Shown in pieces: positions 1 through 8,846 of a DNA stretch of 64,000 bases. The stretch covers positions 434,001 through 498,000 of the forward strand of contig CAYUQJ010000001.1 in the NCBI GenBank assembly GCA_964446955.1, read 5' to 3'. Made by a program: the position numbers and the translations under genes. The stretch comes from Leptolinea sp964446955. Lineage in GTDB: Bacteria > Chloroflexota > Anaerolineae > Anaerolineales > Anaerolineaceae. The notes under the pieces are model-generated. The model did no database searches. It was not told the origin of the DNA and worked only from the letters and a program-made list of their open reading frames with translations. Position 1 is the stretch's first letter. Each line of letters starts with the position of its first letter.

Positions 1-1029
1 CATGGCAATAAGCACATCTGAGGGTTTGGGAGAGCCGACTTTACAGGCAGAACCAGATGAACAGGCGAAACCTTTCGAATCCAGATACATCAACAATCGG
101 TTGCCATCTACTCCGGCAAAAACAAAACTGGCATGATTTGGAAGTCTTCTGTCCGGGTGCCCTGTCAGGAATGTGTCTGGTATTGAGGATAGCACTCCGG
201 ATATCACCTTATTTCGCAGTTTCGACAGATTTGTATTGCGTATCTCCAAATTACTCTGTGATAGTTTGAAGGCAGTCGCCAGACCGACGATCAAAGGTAT
301 GTTTTGAGTGCCAGCTCTCAGATTAAACTCCTGCCCCCCTCCTGTTTGTACTGGCACCAAATTTATGTTTTGGTTGATACCTAAAAGACCAATGCCTTTT
401 GGTCCATACATCTTATGGGCCCCGATCGAGATCAGGTTTAAATAATCCCGGGTCATGTCCATACGAAGATGTGCTGCTGCCTGTACGGCATCACTATGAA
501 ATGGAACACCAAATTCCTTGCAAATTGATCCAATCTCACCGATTGGGTTGATGGTCCCGACTTCATTGTTCGCATAAATTATGGATACAATGGCTGTTTT
601 CTTGGACAGCCTTTTTTTAACATCAGACGGGTCTACCATCCCATATTTGTCCACAGGAAGCAAAATTAGTTTGAAACCAAACTCATCTTGCAGTTGATGG
701 GCTGTGTGGATAACTGCCTGATGTTCAACAGGCGTTACCAAAATCTCATCGGCTCCGTAATTATTTCTTTGATATAAAGCACACCCACGAAGTGCGAGAT
801 TATCGCTTTCTGTACCACATGATGTGAATATTGTTTTTTCGGGTGGAATATTCAACAAGCTGGCGCATGTTGACCTGGCTTTTTCAAGTGCGGATTCCGC
901 TGTTTGCCCCCAACCGTGGATGGATGATGGATTACCAAACTCCTCACTGAAATAAGGAAGCATGGCTTGCAGTACAGTTTGATCAACAGGAGTAGTTGCG
1001 GCAAAGTCAAAATAGGTCGATTTCATCAT
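1..1029 (-). CDS. Cysteine desulfurase (NifS/IscS-like), C-terminus cut by window edge
   Basis: This is a PLP enzyme that removes sulfur from L-cysteine for Fe-S cluster or thio-cofactor assembly. I translated it from the minus strand. It opens MMKSTYFDFAATTPVDQT, typical of the NifS family. The PLP lysine lies in IGAHKMYGPKGIG (about 370-430 on the plus strand), and the catalytic cysteine loop FACSSGSAC lies near base 50. About 343 residues are visible of an expected 380-400; the frame is still open at base 1, so the stop is outside the window. A GGTGG Shine-Dalgarno sits about 6 nt before the start. The gene diverges from the phosphohexomutase gene. Which partner (IscU, SufU, thiouridylase) it serves cannot be judged here. 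Confidence 0.93.
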   Translation of the reverse strand, partial: MMKSTYFDFAATTPVDQTVLQAMLPYFSEEFGNPSSIHGWGQTAESALEKARSTCASLLNIPPEKTIFTSCGTESDNLALRGCALYQRNNYGADEILVTPVEHQAVIHTAHQLQDEFGFKLILLPVDKYGMVDPSDVKKRLSKKTAIVSIIYANNEVGTINPIGEIGSICKEFGVPFHSDAVQAAAHLRMDMTRDYLNLISIGAHKMYGPKGIGLLGINQNINLVPVQTGGGQEFNLRAGTQNIPLIVGLATAFKLSQSNLEIRNTNLSKLRNKVISGVLSSIPDTFLTGHPDRRLPNHASFVFAGVDGNRLLMYLDSKGFACSSGSACKVGSPKPSDVLIAM

Positions 1030-1098
1030 TTTTTCCACCAGAAAAAGATTATAGCATGGGACATGTGACGTCAACTTTCGTTGAATGCGCCTGACTGA

Positions 1099-1104
1099 TA
1101 TAAT
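1099..1104 (+). promoter_or_regulatory. Possible -10 box of the phosphohexomutase operon
   Basis: A perfect TATAAT lies 35 nt before the phosphohexomutase start in the divergent intergenic region. No good TTGACA is present at 16-18 nt spacing, so this rests on one hexamer only. Confidence 0.35.
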
Positions 1105-1138
1105 GAAAACACCCTATCTTAGAAGTTAAGAGGTCAAG

Positions 1139-2560
1139 ATGGCTTATAAAATTCATTTTGGAACAGATGGATGGCGCGGAGTAATTGCAGAAGAGTATAC
1201 ATTTGATAATGTCCGCCGTTGCTCACAGGGATTCGCTGAATATATGATTGAAACCGGAAACAAAGGTAAATGGTTCATCATTGGCCACGACAAGCGATTT
1301 GGTTCCGAGAATTTTGCTCTCGCTGCTGCTGAAGTTCTGGCAGGAAATGGATTGAACGTTTATTTGACTGATGACGCCACTCCAACTCCAGTTATTGCGT
1401 ATTCTGTTGTTCACAAAAAAGCAGCAGGTGCCATAAATATAACGGCTTCACACAATCCCCCAACGGATAATGGCTTCAAGGTGCGGAATTTTACAGGCGG
1501 TGCAATTGATCCAGAAGGGTTAATAAAAATCGAGGAAAACATTCCTGACTCGATTGATGATGTTAAGCGAATTCCGGCGGCAGAAGCTTTTGAAAAAGGA
1601 ATGATTGTAAAATTTGACCCGGCTCCGGATTATCTTGAACATATAAAAGACCTGATTGATGTTGAACCGATCAAACAGGCTGGATTAAAGATCATTGTTG
1701 ATTGCATGTGGGGAAATGGTGCCGGATGGTTTTCTCACATTCTGTCTGGTGGAAAGACACAGGTTACAGAAATTCATGACAGCCGAAATCCATCATTTCC
1801 CGAAATGAAACGACCTGAACCCATTCCGCCAAATATTAATGTCGGTTTGCAAACCACGGTAAACAAAAATGCGGATGTCTTGATCATCACAGATGGTGAT
1901 GCAGACCGTGTCGGTATTGGCGATGAGAATGGAAGCTTTGTGAACCAATTGCAAGTCTACGCCCTACTGGCATATTACCTTTTGGAAATTCGCAAACAAC
2001 ATGGAGCAATCGTAAGGACATTATCAACTACCTGCATGCTTGATAAGCTGGGAAAGATCTATGATGTTCCTGTATATGAAACGGGAGTGGGTTTTAAATA
2101 CGTTGCTCCAAAGATGACTGAGACTGACGCATTGATGGGTGGTGAAGAATCTGGCGGTTTTGCTTTTAGAGGAAACGTACCAGAGAGAGATGGTATTCTG
2201 GCGGGTCTTTACTTTTTGGACTTGATGGTTAAAACCGGAAAAAAACCTTCCGAATTGATTGAAATGCTTTACTCCATCGTTGGACCCCATTATTACGATC
2301 GTGTAGATCGTGGTTTTTCCGGAGATCGAAAATCGCGCGAAGAACGCATTATTAACGCGAAACCGGAAACAATCGGTGGTCTAAAAGTGATGAAATTGGA
2401 CACCACAGACGGATTCAAGTTTGTTCTTGAGGATGGCGGTTGGATGCTCATACGCTTCTCGGGCACCGAACCAATCATGCGAGTTTATACAGAGACCACC
2501 CATAAAGATAAGGTACAGGCCATATTACAGGATGGGCTAAAAGTCGCCGGGTTATCGTAG
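1139..2560 (+). CDS. Phosphoglucomutase/phosphomannomutase family protein
   Basis: This alpha-D-phosphohexomutase interconverts hexose 1- and 6-phosphates for polysaccharide and cell-surface precursor synthesis. It has 473 residues, usual for the family. GTDGWRG lies near the N-terminus. The active-site phosphoserine loop TASHNPPTDNGFKV is near residue 102. The metal-binding loop DGDADRVG is near residue 253, the sugar-binding GGEESGG near residue 335, and the phosphate-binding RFSGTEP near the C-terminus. All key residues are present. The ATG start has an AGAGGT Shine-Dalgarno. It is followed after 6 nt by a TatD gene, probably cotranscribed. The exact sugar (glucose, mannose or glucosamine) cannot be decided from sequence alone. 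Confidence 0.93.
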   Translation: MAYKIHFGTDGWRGVIAEEYTFDNVRRCSQGFAEYMIETGNKGKWFIIGHDKRFGSENFALAAAEVLAGNGLNVYLTDDATPTPVIAYSVVHKKAAGAINITASHNPPTDNGFKVRNFTGGAIDPEGLIKIEENIPDSIDDVKRIPAAEAFEKGMIVKFDPAPDYLEHIKDLIDVEPIKQAGLKIIVDCMWGNGAGWFSHILSGGKTQVTEIHDSRNPSFPEMKRPEPIPPNINVGLQTTVNKNADVLIITDGDADRVGIGDENGSFVNQLQVYALLAYYLLEIRKQHGAIVRTLSTTCMLDKLGKIYDVPVYETGVGFKYVAPKMTETDALMGGEESGGFAFRGNVPERDGILAGLYFLDLMVKTGKKPSELIEMLYSIVGPHYYDRVDRGFSGDRKSREERIINAKPETIGGLKVMKLDTTDGFKFVLEDGGWMLIRFSGTEPIMRVYTETTHKDKVQAILQDGLKVAGLS

Positions 2561-2566
2561 GTTTGT

Positions 2567-3376
2567 GTGCTAGTTGATACGCATTGTCACCTGAACTTTC
2601 ACTCGTTCACAATTGACCTGGATGACGTATTAGAACGTGCCAGGATAGCCGGAATAATCCGAATGGTTGTTCCGGCTATTGATGTGCCAACAAGCGTGGA
2701 AGTAATAGAGTTAAGCCGGAAGATACCAGAGATATATCCGGCTGTTGGAATACATCCGAATGAGTCCATCACCTTTTCCATGAATGATCTTGACAGGCTC
2801 CACACAATGATCATGGAAGAAAAAGTTGTGGCGATTGGTGAAATTGGACTGGATGCCTATCACCAGGACGTTGATATGAAGCATCAGATTATCGCGTTTG
2901 AAGCACAGCTTGATCTTGCTGACGAATTGGAACTTCCTGTTATTATTCATAATCGTGAAGCGGATAAAATGATCCTGGAAGTTTTACAAAGATGGCTTAT
3001 CAGAAAAAAAACTCCAATCATCAATGAAAACGTAACAGGTATCATGCATTCATTTAGTTCCCCGCTTGATTTTGCGAAAGAAGTAATCGAAATGGGTTTT
3101 TATGTGGGGGCATCTGGTCCGGTTACGTTTAAAAATACCCGGGACAGAAGGGAAGTTTTTGGACATATCCCCAGAGAAAAGGTCGTATTGGAAACTGATG
3201 CCCCTTTCCTTACTCCCCATCCCTTCCGTGGCAAGCGTAATGAACCATCATATTTACAATATATAGCAGAAGAATTTGCCAGGATATGGCAACTTCCGGT
3301 AGAAGAAGTTAAGGAAATTACAACACGTAATGCTGCCAGGATTTTTAAATGGAACGATCTCATTCATCAAAATTGA
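2567..3376 (+). CDS. tatD: TatD family metal-dependent hydrolase (DNase-like)
   Basis: This cytoplasmic TIM-barrel hydrolase of the TatD/YcfH family is a metal-dependent DNase-like enzyme. The metal-binding DTHCHLNF motif is at the extreme N-terminus. AIGEIGLDAYH supplies the conserved glutamate, IIHNRE a further ligand histidine, and LETDAPFLTPHPFRGKRNEP is the family C-terminal signature. Length (269 residues) is normal. The start is GTG; no in-frame ATG lies near enough to keep the DTHCH motif. It overlaps the downstream prenyl synthetase gene by 28 nt, so translation is probably coupled. Confidence 0.9.
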   Translation: MLVDTHCHLNFHSFTIDLDDVLERARIAGIIRMVVPAIDVPTSVEVIELSRKIPEIYPAVGIHPNESITFSMNDLDRLHTMIMEEKVVAIGEIGLDAYHQDVDMKHQIIAFEAQLDLADELELPVIIHNREADKMILEVLQRWLIRKKTPIINENVTGIMHSFSSPLDFAKEVIEMGFYVGASGPVTFKNTRDRREVFGHIPREKVVLETDAPFLTPHPFRGKRNEPSYLQYIAEEFARIWQLPVEEVKEITTRNAARIFKWNDLIHQN

Positions 3377-4335
3377 CTAACCCGTTTGAATATGTAAAAC
3401 CTTATTTATCTGAAATGGAGACGCTGATCCGTTTTCAAGTGGAAGGAAGCCATATAGATCTGGCAAAAGCCCTGGAGCACCTTCTTTCCTCGGGAGGGAA
3501 GCGGATCAGACCTACAATAACAATTCTGGCGGGAAAATCTTTGCAAGCGGATACCCAAAGCACCATAACGATGGCGGCTGCGATTGAGTTGCTTCACACA
3601 GCTACATTGGTTCATGATGATCTTATAGATGGATCACTTCTCCGAAGGGGAGCTCCTACATTGAATTCGCACTGGTCGGCTGGAGCAACTGTTCTCACTG
3701 GTGATTTCCTGTTTGCCTCTGCGGCCAAATTGGCTTCTGCTACCCGCTCTGATGATGTGATGATCCTGTTTTCTGATACTCTCCGCACCATAGTGAATGG
3801 TGAAATAAGCCAGATGTTCACACCACGATGCAAACCCGGATTAGATGAATACTACAAACGAATCTATGCGAAGACCGCTTCTCTATTTGAAACATCTGCG
3901 CAATCTGCCGCTATATTAAGCGATGCAAACAATTCCATTCGGGAAGCTCTGGCATGTTTTGGACGTGAGATCGGTATGGCGTTTCAAATTGAAGATGACA
4001 TATTGGATTTCACCGGTGACGAAGCCGTGATGGGTAAACCAAAAGGAAGCGACATCCGCCAGGGATTAATCACCTTGCCAGCTCAATTATTCTTTGAAAA
4101 AAATCCTGGAGAACCTTTGGTCCGAAAGATCCTTAAGAATGGGTGTCTCGAAGACGAGAATGAGAAGAACTCATTGATCAACATGATCCTCTCAAGTGAG
4201 GTAATCGAAACGTCGTTCTCTATTGCGAGATCCTTTGTGGATCGTGGAGTCGAAGCCCTATCCGCTTTGCCTGAAACTGATGAGAGGAAAATGCTGGCTG
4301 ATCTGGCTTTATCGCAAACACGACGAAAACGCTGA
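3349..4335 (+). CDS. Polyprenyl diphosphate synthase (trans-isoprenyl diphosphate synthase)
   Basis: This enzyme elongates allylic diphosphates with isopentenyl diphosphate to make the side chain of a quinone or another polyprenyl product. It has 328 residues. GGKRIRP is the IPP-binding region. The first aspartate-rich motif is HDDLIDGSLLRRG and the second is QIEDDILDFTGDE. Both are intact. Residues before the first motif (LLHTATLV) are small, which usually allows a long product; that is inference. The ATG lies inside the 3' end of tatD. A terminator follows at 4430. Confidence 0.93.
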   Translation: MERSHSSKLTNPFEYVKPYLSEMETLIRFQVEGSHIDLAKALEHLLSSGGKRIRPTITILAGKSLQADTQSTITMAAAIELLHTATLVHDDLIDGSLLRRGAPTLNSHWSAGATVLTGDFLFASAAKLASATRSDDVMILFSDTLRTIVNGEISQMFTPRCKPGLDEYYKRIYAKTASLFETSAQSAAILSDANNSIREALACFGREIGMAFQIEDDILDFTGDEAVMGKPKGSDIRQGLITLPAQLFFEKNPGEPLVRKILKNGCLEDENEKNSLINMILSSEVIETSFSIARSFVDRGVEALSALPETDERKMLADLALSQTRRKR

Positions 4336-4429
4336 TCATATAGGATTCATTCACAAAAGTACAGGCAACTTTTTTGAATAATACCCATTCGGTCAAAAGT
4401 ATCTCGGTTTAAATTACAAAAGACTCTGT

Positions 4430-4463
4430 AAATGGAAAGGTTTAGATCTTTCCATTTCTTTTT
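4430..4463 (+). terminator. Rho-independent terminator after the prenyl synthase gene
   Basis: A 10-bp perfect stem (AAATGGAAAG / CTTTCCATTT) with an 8-nt loop is followed by TCTTTTT. It ends the phosphohexomutase-tatD-prenyl synthase unit. Confidence 0.8.
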
Positions 4464-4532
4464 GGGTTAATAAACTTGCGAGGAATTGATAGCCTCAATG
4501 CGGCATTATTACAACTTCAAACGAATATCGGG

Positions 4533-6089
4533 ATGACAAATTGGCGTATGGAAAAACACAGAACACTTCATAAATTACGTGAACAAGCATTTTTGGGTGG
4601 TGGATTAGCCCAAATTGAAAAACAGCATTCAAAAGGGAAATTAACAGCCCGGGAGAGAATTGAAAAGTTATTAGATCCCGAAACATTTGTGGAAACGGGT
4701 CTCTTTGTTACTCACAGGGCAACTGGTTTTGGTATTGAATCATCGCACCCGGCAACTGACGGTGTGATCACCGGCTGGGGAAAAATTGATGGAAAACAGG
4801 TTTATGTATTTGCTCAAGACTTTACAATTCTTGGCGGCTCGCTAGGTGAGGCTCATGGATTAAAGATTGCCCGAATCATGGATCTTGCCTATCAGAATGG
4901 AGCTCCGATAATCGGATTGAATGATTCCGGTGGAGCCCGAATACAGGAAGGCGTTGACTCTCTTGCATCCTATGGCGAGATATTTTTCCGGAACACACGC
5001 GCATCTGGTGTGATTCCACAGATATCAGTAATTCTTGGGCCTTGTGCTGGCGGAGCTGTTTACTCTCCCGGGATCAATGATTTTGTATACATGACTGACC
5101 ACAATGCCTATATGTTCATAACCGGACCGGAAGTCATTAAAGCAGTGACCCATGAAGAGGTAGATTTTGACGCTCTTGGCGGAGCTGGTGTGCATACTGA
5201 GAAAAGCGGTGTTGCTCATTTTTCTTTGCCTGATGAAGACACATTATTTCAACACATTCGCTGGCTTCTGTCTTACTTGCCATCAAATAATCTATCATCC
5301 CCACCATATCATGAATCCACAGATGATCCGAACCGGATAGTTTCGGAAGTTGAATCACTGGTTCCGGACGATTCCAAACAGGCATACGATATCAGAATGG
5401 TCATTAAAACCATTGTAGATAGTGAAGAATTTCTGGAAGTCCAATCCGATTATGCCCGTAATATTGTCATCGGGTTTGGCCGTCTTGATGGGTATCCTGT
5501 TGGATTTGTAGCCAATCAACCGGAATATCTGGCCGGTGTCTTGGATATAAACGCTTCAGACAAAGCTGCTCGATTTATACGGTTTTGCGATGCTTTTCAT
5601 ATTCCATTGGTAACACTGGTGGATACACCGGGTTTTCTACCAGGAAGCGAACAAGAACATGAGGGGATCATTCGCCACGGGGCAAAAATGATCTATGCGT
5701 ATTCCGAGGCAACTGTTCCAAAAGTCGCGATTATTTTACGAAAAGCGTATGGCGGAGCATATATTGTTATGTCGTCCAAACACCTTCGCAGCGATTACAA
5801 CCTTGCCTGGCCCAATGCGGAAATAGCGGTTATGGGCCCGGATGGCGCTGTTCGAATTATGCATCGTAAAGAGATCGATGGAGCGAAAAAAAAGGATGAA
5901 GTAATCGAAAAATATGCCAACGAGTATAGAAACGAATTTGCTAATCCTTATCTGGCTGCTTCACGGGGTTATATTGATGATGTGATTGCTCCTGGTGAAA
6001 GCCGGATAAGAATAATCCAGGCTTTGGAGAGTCTGCGTGACAAGCGTCAAGAGACTCCTCACCGTAAACATGGGAATATCCCATTATGA
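4533..6089 (+). CDS. Acyl-CoA (propionyl/acetyl-CoA) carboxylase, carboxyltransferase subunit
   Basis: This subunit transfers CO2 from carboxybiotin to an acyl-CoA. The protein carries both carboxyltransferase halves. The N-terminal half has KGKLTARERIEKLLD, GGSLGEAHGLKIARI, NDSGGARIQEG and CAGGAVYSP; the C-terminal half has VDTPGFLPGSEQEHEGIIRHGAK and the GGAYIVMSSK oxyanion-type loop. This is the propionyl-CoA carboxylase beta layout. The frame stays open upstream to a TTG at 4476, but the conserved family N-terminus aligns best with the ATG at 4533 or 4548; the start is uncertain. The biotin carboxylase gene starts 10 nt after the stop. Acetyl- versus propionyl-CoA preference is not resolved. 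Confidence 0.92.
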   Translation: MTNWRMEKHRTLHKLREQAFLGGGLAQIEKQHSKGKLTARERIEKLLDPETFVETGLFVTHRATGFGIESSHPATDGVITGWGKIDGKQVYVFAQDFTILGGSLGEAHGLKIARIMDLAYQNGAPIIGLNDSGGARIQEGVDSLASYGEIFFRNTRASGVIPQISVILGPCAGGAVYSPGINDFVYMTDHNAYMFITGPEVIKAVTHEEVDFDALGGAGVHTEKSGVAHFSLPDEDTLFQHIRWLLSYLPSNNLSSPPYHESTDDPNRIVSEVESLVPDDSKQAYDIRMVIKTIVDSEEFLEVQSDYARNIVIGFGRLDGYPVGFVANQPEYLAGVLDINASDKAARFIRFCDAFHIPLVTLVDTPGFLPGSEQEHEGIIRHGAKMIYAYSEATVPKVAIILRKAYGGAYIVMSSKHLRSDYNLAWPNAEIAVMGPDGAVRIMHRKEIDGAKKKDEVIEKYANEYRNEFANPYLAASRGYIDDVIAPGESRIRIIQALESLRDKRQETPHRKHGNIPL

Positions 6090-6099
6090 GGTGTCGTTG

Positions 6100-7578
6100 A
6101 TGAAAGTATTGATAGCCAACCGTGGTGAGATCGCAGTGAGAATCATGCGCTGCTGCCGCGAATTGGGGCATGAAAGCGTGGCTGTTTATTCAACGGCGGA
6201 TAAGGAAGCATTCCATACCCGATACGCAGACAGCTCTATTCCTTTGGGTGATACACCCCCAAAGGATAGTTACCTGAACGCGGAGAAATTACTCCGTGCC
6301 GCCATTGATTCACAATCCACTGCCATTCATCCGGGTTATGGTTTTTTGTCAGAGAATGCAGCTTTTGCGAGAGCTGTTGAAGATGCCGGCTTGAAATTTA
6401 TAGGACCTACACCCGAAACGCTGGCTTTAACTGGTGACAAACTGGCCGCACGACGCATAGCCCGGGAAGCTGGTTTACCGGTATTGCCCGGTCCGGATGA
6501 AGCGATCATTGATGAGTTGCCCTCAACACTTTTTGATAAAGTCTCATACCCTGTTCTCATAAAAGCTGTATCCGGAGGTGGAGGACGGGGAATACGCCTT
6601 GCAAACAATGAAAAAGAACTGGAAGCTATGATTCAAGACGCTCGCCGGGAGGCGAAATCGTCTTTTGGAGATGACAATGTCTATTTGGAGCCTCTCATTC
6701 AACAAGCGCGACATATTGAGGTTCAGATTCTGGGAGATGGTTCCGGAAACGTTATCTGTATGGGGGAAAGAGAATGTTCCATCCAGCGTCGACGCCAAAA
6801 GCTGATTGAAGAAGCCCCTGCTCCAAATCTTTCAACAGATACAAGGAATAAACTATACGCAGCTGCGATCAATCTTGGAAAAAAATTGAATTATCGCAGT
6901 CTGGGAACAATTGAATTTCTCCTGGATGAGAAGGGTGAGTTCTACTTTATTGAGGTTAACCCGAGAATACAGGTTGAACATCCAGTTACGGAAATGGTTA
7001 CCGGTATTGATCTGATCGCCGCACAAATAAATCTGGCGGACGGTTTGCCGCTAAGGACTTCACAGGAAGATATCGCCTTGCGCGGTTCGGCAATTGAGGT
7101 TCGTGTTATCGCAGAGGATCCTGAAAATGGTTTCTTGCCATCTACCGGAGAGATCACATTTTTGAAGGAACCAGCCGGACCGGGAGTACGGATTGATTCG
7201 TCCATATATACTGGTTGGGTTATCACTGCGGATTATGATTCATTGCTTTCAAAAGTTATTGTTTGGGCAGAGGATCGTCCCAGAGCTATCCTCCGTATGA
7301 AAAGAGCCTTGCACGAATATCAGATTGGCGGGATTCCAACGGATATCGAATTCTTGCGGCAGATCATTGAATCAAATGGCTTTGTTCAGGGGAGTCATAA
7401 CACGAACTACCTTGATACGTTACAACCGCTGCCTCACATGGATGAAAACGAAGTCATGGAGATGGCTCTAGCGGCAGCACTTTTGGAACACCAGAATTCT
7501 CGACTATCAATAAAAAAAACGTCCCCCGAGGTTGTTGAATTATGGAAATATCAATCGTGGAAGGAACAAATGCGGTAA
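6100..7578 (+). CDS. accC: Biotin carboxylase subunit of acyl-CoA carboxylase
   Basis: This subunit carboxylates biotin using ATP and bicarbonate. MKVLIANRGEIAVRI at the N-terminus is the classic AccC opening, which fixes the start at 6100; a longer in-frame ATG at 6037 would run inside the preceding gene. The ATP-grasp glycine loop is KAVSGGGGRGIRL. ERECSIQRRRQKLIEEAP and FIEVNPRIQVEHPVTE carry the catalytic and metal-binding residues. Length is 492 residues, slightly longer than E. coli AccC. A GAGGTG Shine-Dalgarno precedes the start. It sits between the carboxyltransferase and the biotin carrier gene in one unit. Confidence 0.94.
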   Translation: MKVLIANRGEIAVRIMRCCRELGHESVAVYSTADKEAFHTRYADSSIPLGDTPPKDSYLNAEKLLRAAIDSQSTAIHPGYGFLSENAAFARAVEDAGLKFIGPTPETLALTGDKLAARRIAREAGLPVLPGPDEAIIDELPSTLFDKVSYPVLIKAVSGGGGRGIRLANNEKELEAMIQDARREAKSSFGDDNVYLEPLIQQARHIEVQILGDGSGNVICMGERECSIQRRRQKLIEEAPAPNLSTDTRNKLYAAAINLGKKLNYRSLGTIEFLLDEKGEFYFIEVNPRIQVEHPVTEMVTGIDLIAAQINLADGLPLRTSQEDIALRGSAIEVRVIAEDPENGFLPSTGEITFLKEPAGPGVRIDSSIYTGWVITADYDSLLSKVIVWAEDRPRAILRMKRALHEYQIGGIPTDIEFLRQIIESNGFVQGSHNTNYLDTLQPLPHMDENEVMEMALAAALLEHQNSRLSIKKTSPEVVELWKYQSWKEQMR

Positions 7579-7605
7579 CCAACCCGTAGCGCAAAGGGAG
7601 AAGCG

Positions 7606-8091
7606 ATGAGTCTTTATAATGTATCCATCGGATCAAAAGAATATAAAGTTGAAATCACGGATCATCAATCAAAGGTCAATGGTAAAGATGTTAAGGCTGT
7701 GTTGACGAAATTGGGTGAGCGGGGATTGTATTCACTAAATCATGGATCTCGAAAGAGGGAATTGCATGTACATTCGCAGGGTAAGAATCAATATATAGTC
7801 AACACAAATGGTCGATTTGCTCTGGCACTTGTAGAAAAGACCAATGGGTTCAATAAACACCGTGTATCAAAAAATGAGGCAGGGAATATAACAGCTCCCA
7901 TCTCCGGCCTCATAAGTAATGTGAATGTGAAAGTTGGCGACATGGTTTCCAGGGGGGATGTCCTTGTAATCATGGAGTCTATGAAAATGCAGATGTTGAT
8001 AAAAGCTCCCCTGGATGGAAGAGTGGAAAAAGTCTCTGTAGAGCCAGGTTCTCAACCGTTAAAGGGAGATCCATTGATAAAGGTTATTTAA
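7606..8091 (+). CDS. Biotin carboxyl carrier protein
   Basis: This is the swinging-arm subunit that carries carboxybiotin between the two preceding enzymes. The C-terminal biotinyl/lipoyl domain (about residues 93-161) contains the biotinylation motif VIMESMKMQM, with ITAPISGLISNVNVKVGD at its start and APLDGRVEKVSVEPGS after the lysine. The first 90 residues are a less conserved region typical of carriers of three-gene propionyl/glutaconyl-type carboxylases. An AGGGAGAAG Shine-Dalgarno precedes the ATG. It is the last gene of the carboxylase operon. Confidence 0.92.
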   Translation: MSLYNVSIGSKEYKVEITDHQSKVNGKDVKAVLTKLGERGLYSLNHGSRKRELHVHSQGKNQYIVNTNGRFALALVEKTNGFNKHRVSKNEAGNITAPISGLISNVNVKVGDMVSRGDVLVIMESMKMQMLIKAPLDGRVEKVSVEPGSQPLKGDPLIKVI

Positions 8092-8115
8092 GTAAGACAT
8101 TTCAAAAAAGCTTAC

Positions 8116-8648
8116 CTAAATCTCAATAACTTCACCCACATGAGTCATATCGTATCCACTGAGAGATTCGATTTTTTCCTTAAATCGAGGTGATAGAAGA
8201 GTTTCAACAAATAATTGCATATGGGGAGATGAATAAACACTTTTTGGCATAACTAGATCATACCGTTCCGTGAAAAGATATAGAAAATCCAATCACATTG
8301 GTATGCCGTGGCAGCTAATCCCAATCCGGCATCCGCTTTTCCATCGAGAATACATTTACCGACTTCATTATGTGTTTCCACCTCATTTTTATACCCGATT
8401 AGGTCGTGCATATTTATTCGAACCTGATTTAACAATAAGTCCAAACGCAGTCGGGTTCCAGAACCTAAAGGGCGATTAACAAAAATGCATTTCTTTTTTA
8501 CGATTTCAGGGAATCCCGTTATATTTTCGGGTTTCACGGAGGTAATAATAATCCCTGGTCCCGGTATCCAACGGAGTATGTTTAATCGGATCGGTTCTTC
8601 CAAAATGGGAAATACTTCTTCTTCTTGGCTGTGAATTATGTTTTGCAT
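8116..8648 (-). pseudogene. Molybdate-type periplasmic-binding-like (PBP) domain protein, frameshifted
   Basis: The intact N-terminal part (8648 to about 8253) reads CIFVNRPLGSGTRLRLDLLL, then a GY..E..THNEVG stretch and ILDGKADAGLGLAATAYQCDW. This matches the substrate-binding-like domain (PF12727) found in ModE/MoeA-related proteins. That frame stops at 8253, but another frame continues LFTERYDLVMPKSVYSSPHM through HVGEVIEI to a stop at 8116, the expected domain ending. A one-base loss (or two-base gain) near 8270-8285 would restore it. An in-frame stop lies just before the start, so there is no N-terminal HTH in this frame. It is divergent from the molybdenum aldehyde oxidoreductase gene, which suits a molybdate or cofactor role. 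It could be a true pseudogene or a sequencing error. Confidence 0.65.
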
Positions 8649-8721
8649 AGTTATCAATCACAATTGGAAAATATTCGTCAAGGTTTTACTGGTTTTATAT
8701 ATATAACGTCTATTACATTTG

Positions 8722-8740
8722 TTACTCAATCATTGAGTAA
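8722..8740. promoter_or_regulatory. 19-bp perfect palindrome, candidate operator
   Basis: TTACTCAAT-C-ATTGAGTAA is a perfect inverted repeat. It directly abuts the -35 box of the aldehyde oxidoreductase promoter in the divergent region. Size and position fit a dimeric repressor or activator site; the regulator is unknown. Confidence 0.5.
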
Positions 8741-8741
8741 A

Positions 8742-8769
8742 TTGACTTAAAAAATCCGCACGTTAAAAT
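8742..8769 (+). promoter_or_regulatory. Sigma70-type promoter of the aldehyde oxidoreductase gene
   Basis: TTGACT (8742-8747), a 16-nt spacer, then TAAAAT (8764-8769). The expected start is near 8776, giving a 5' leader of about 70 nt before the ATG at 8847. Confidence 0.5.
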
Positions 8770-8846
8770 TATTAATAACGTGAACAGGAAGTCTGTTTAA
8801 CGACTTCTATCCTTGCTCTTAGTGCTCCACATACGAGGGAAAAAAT

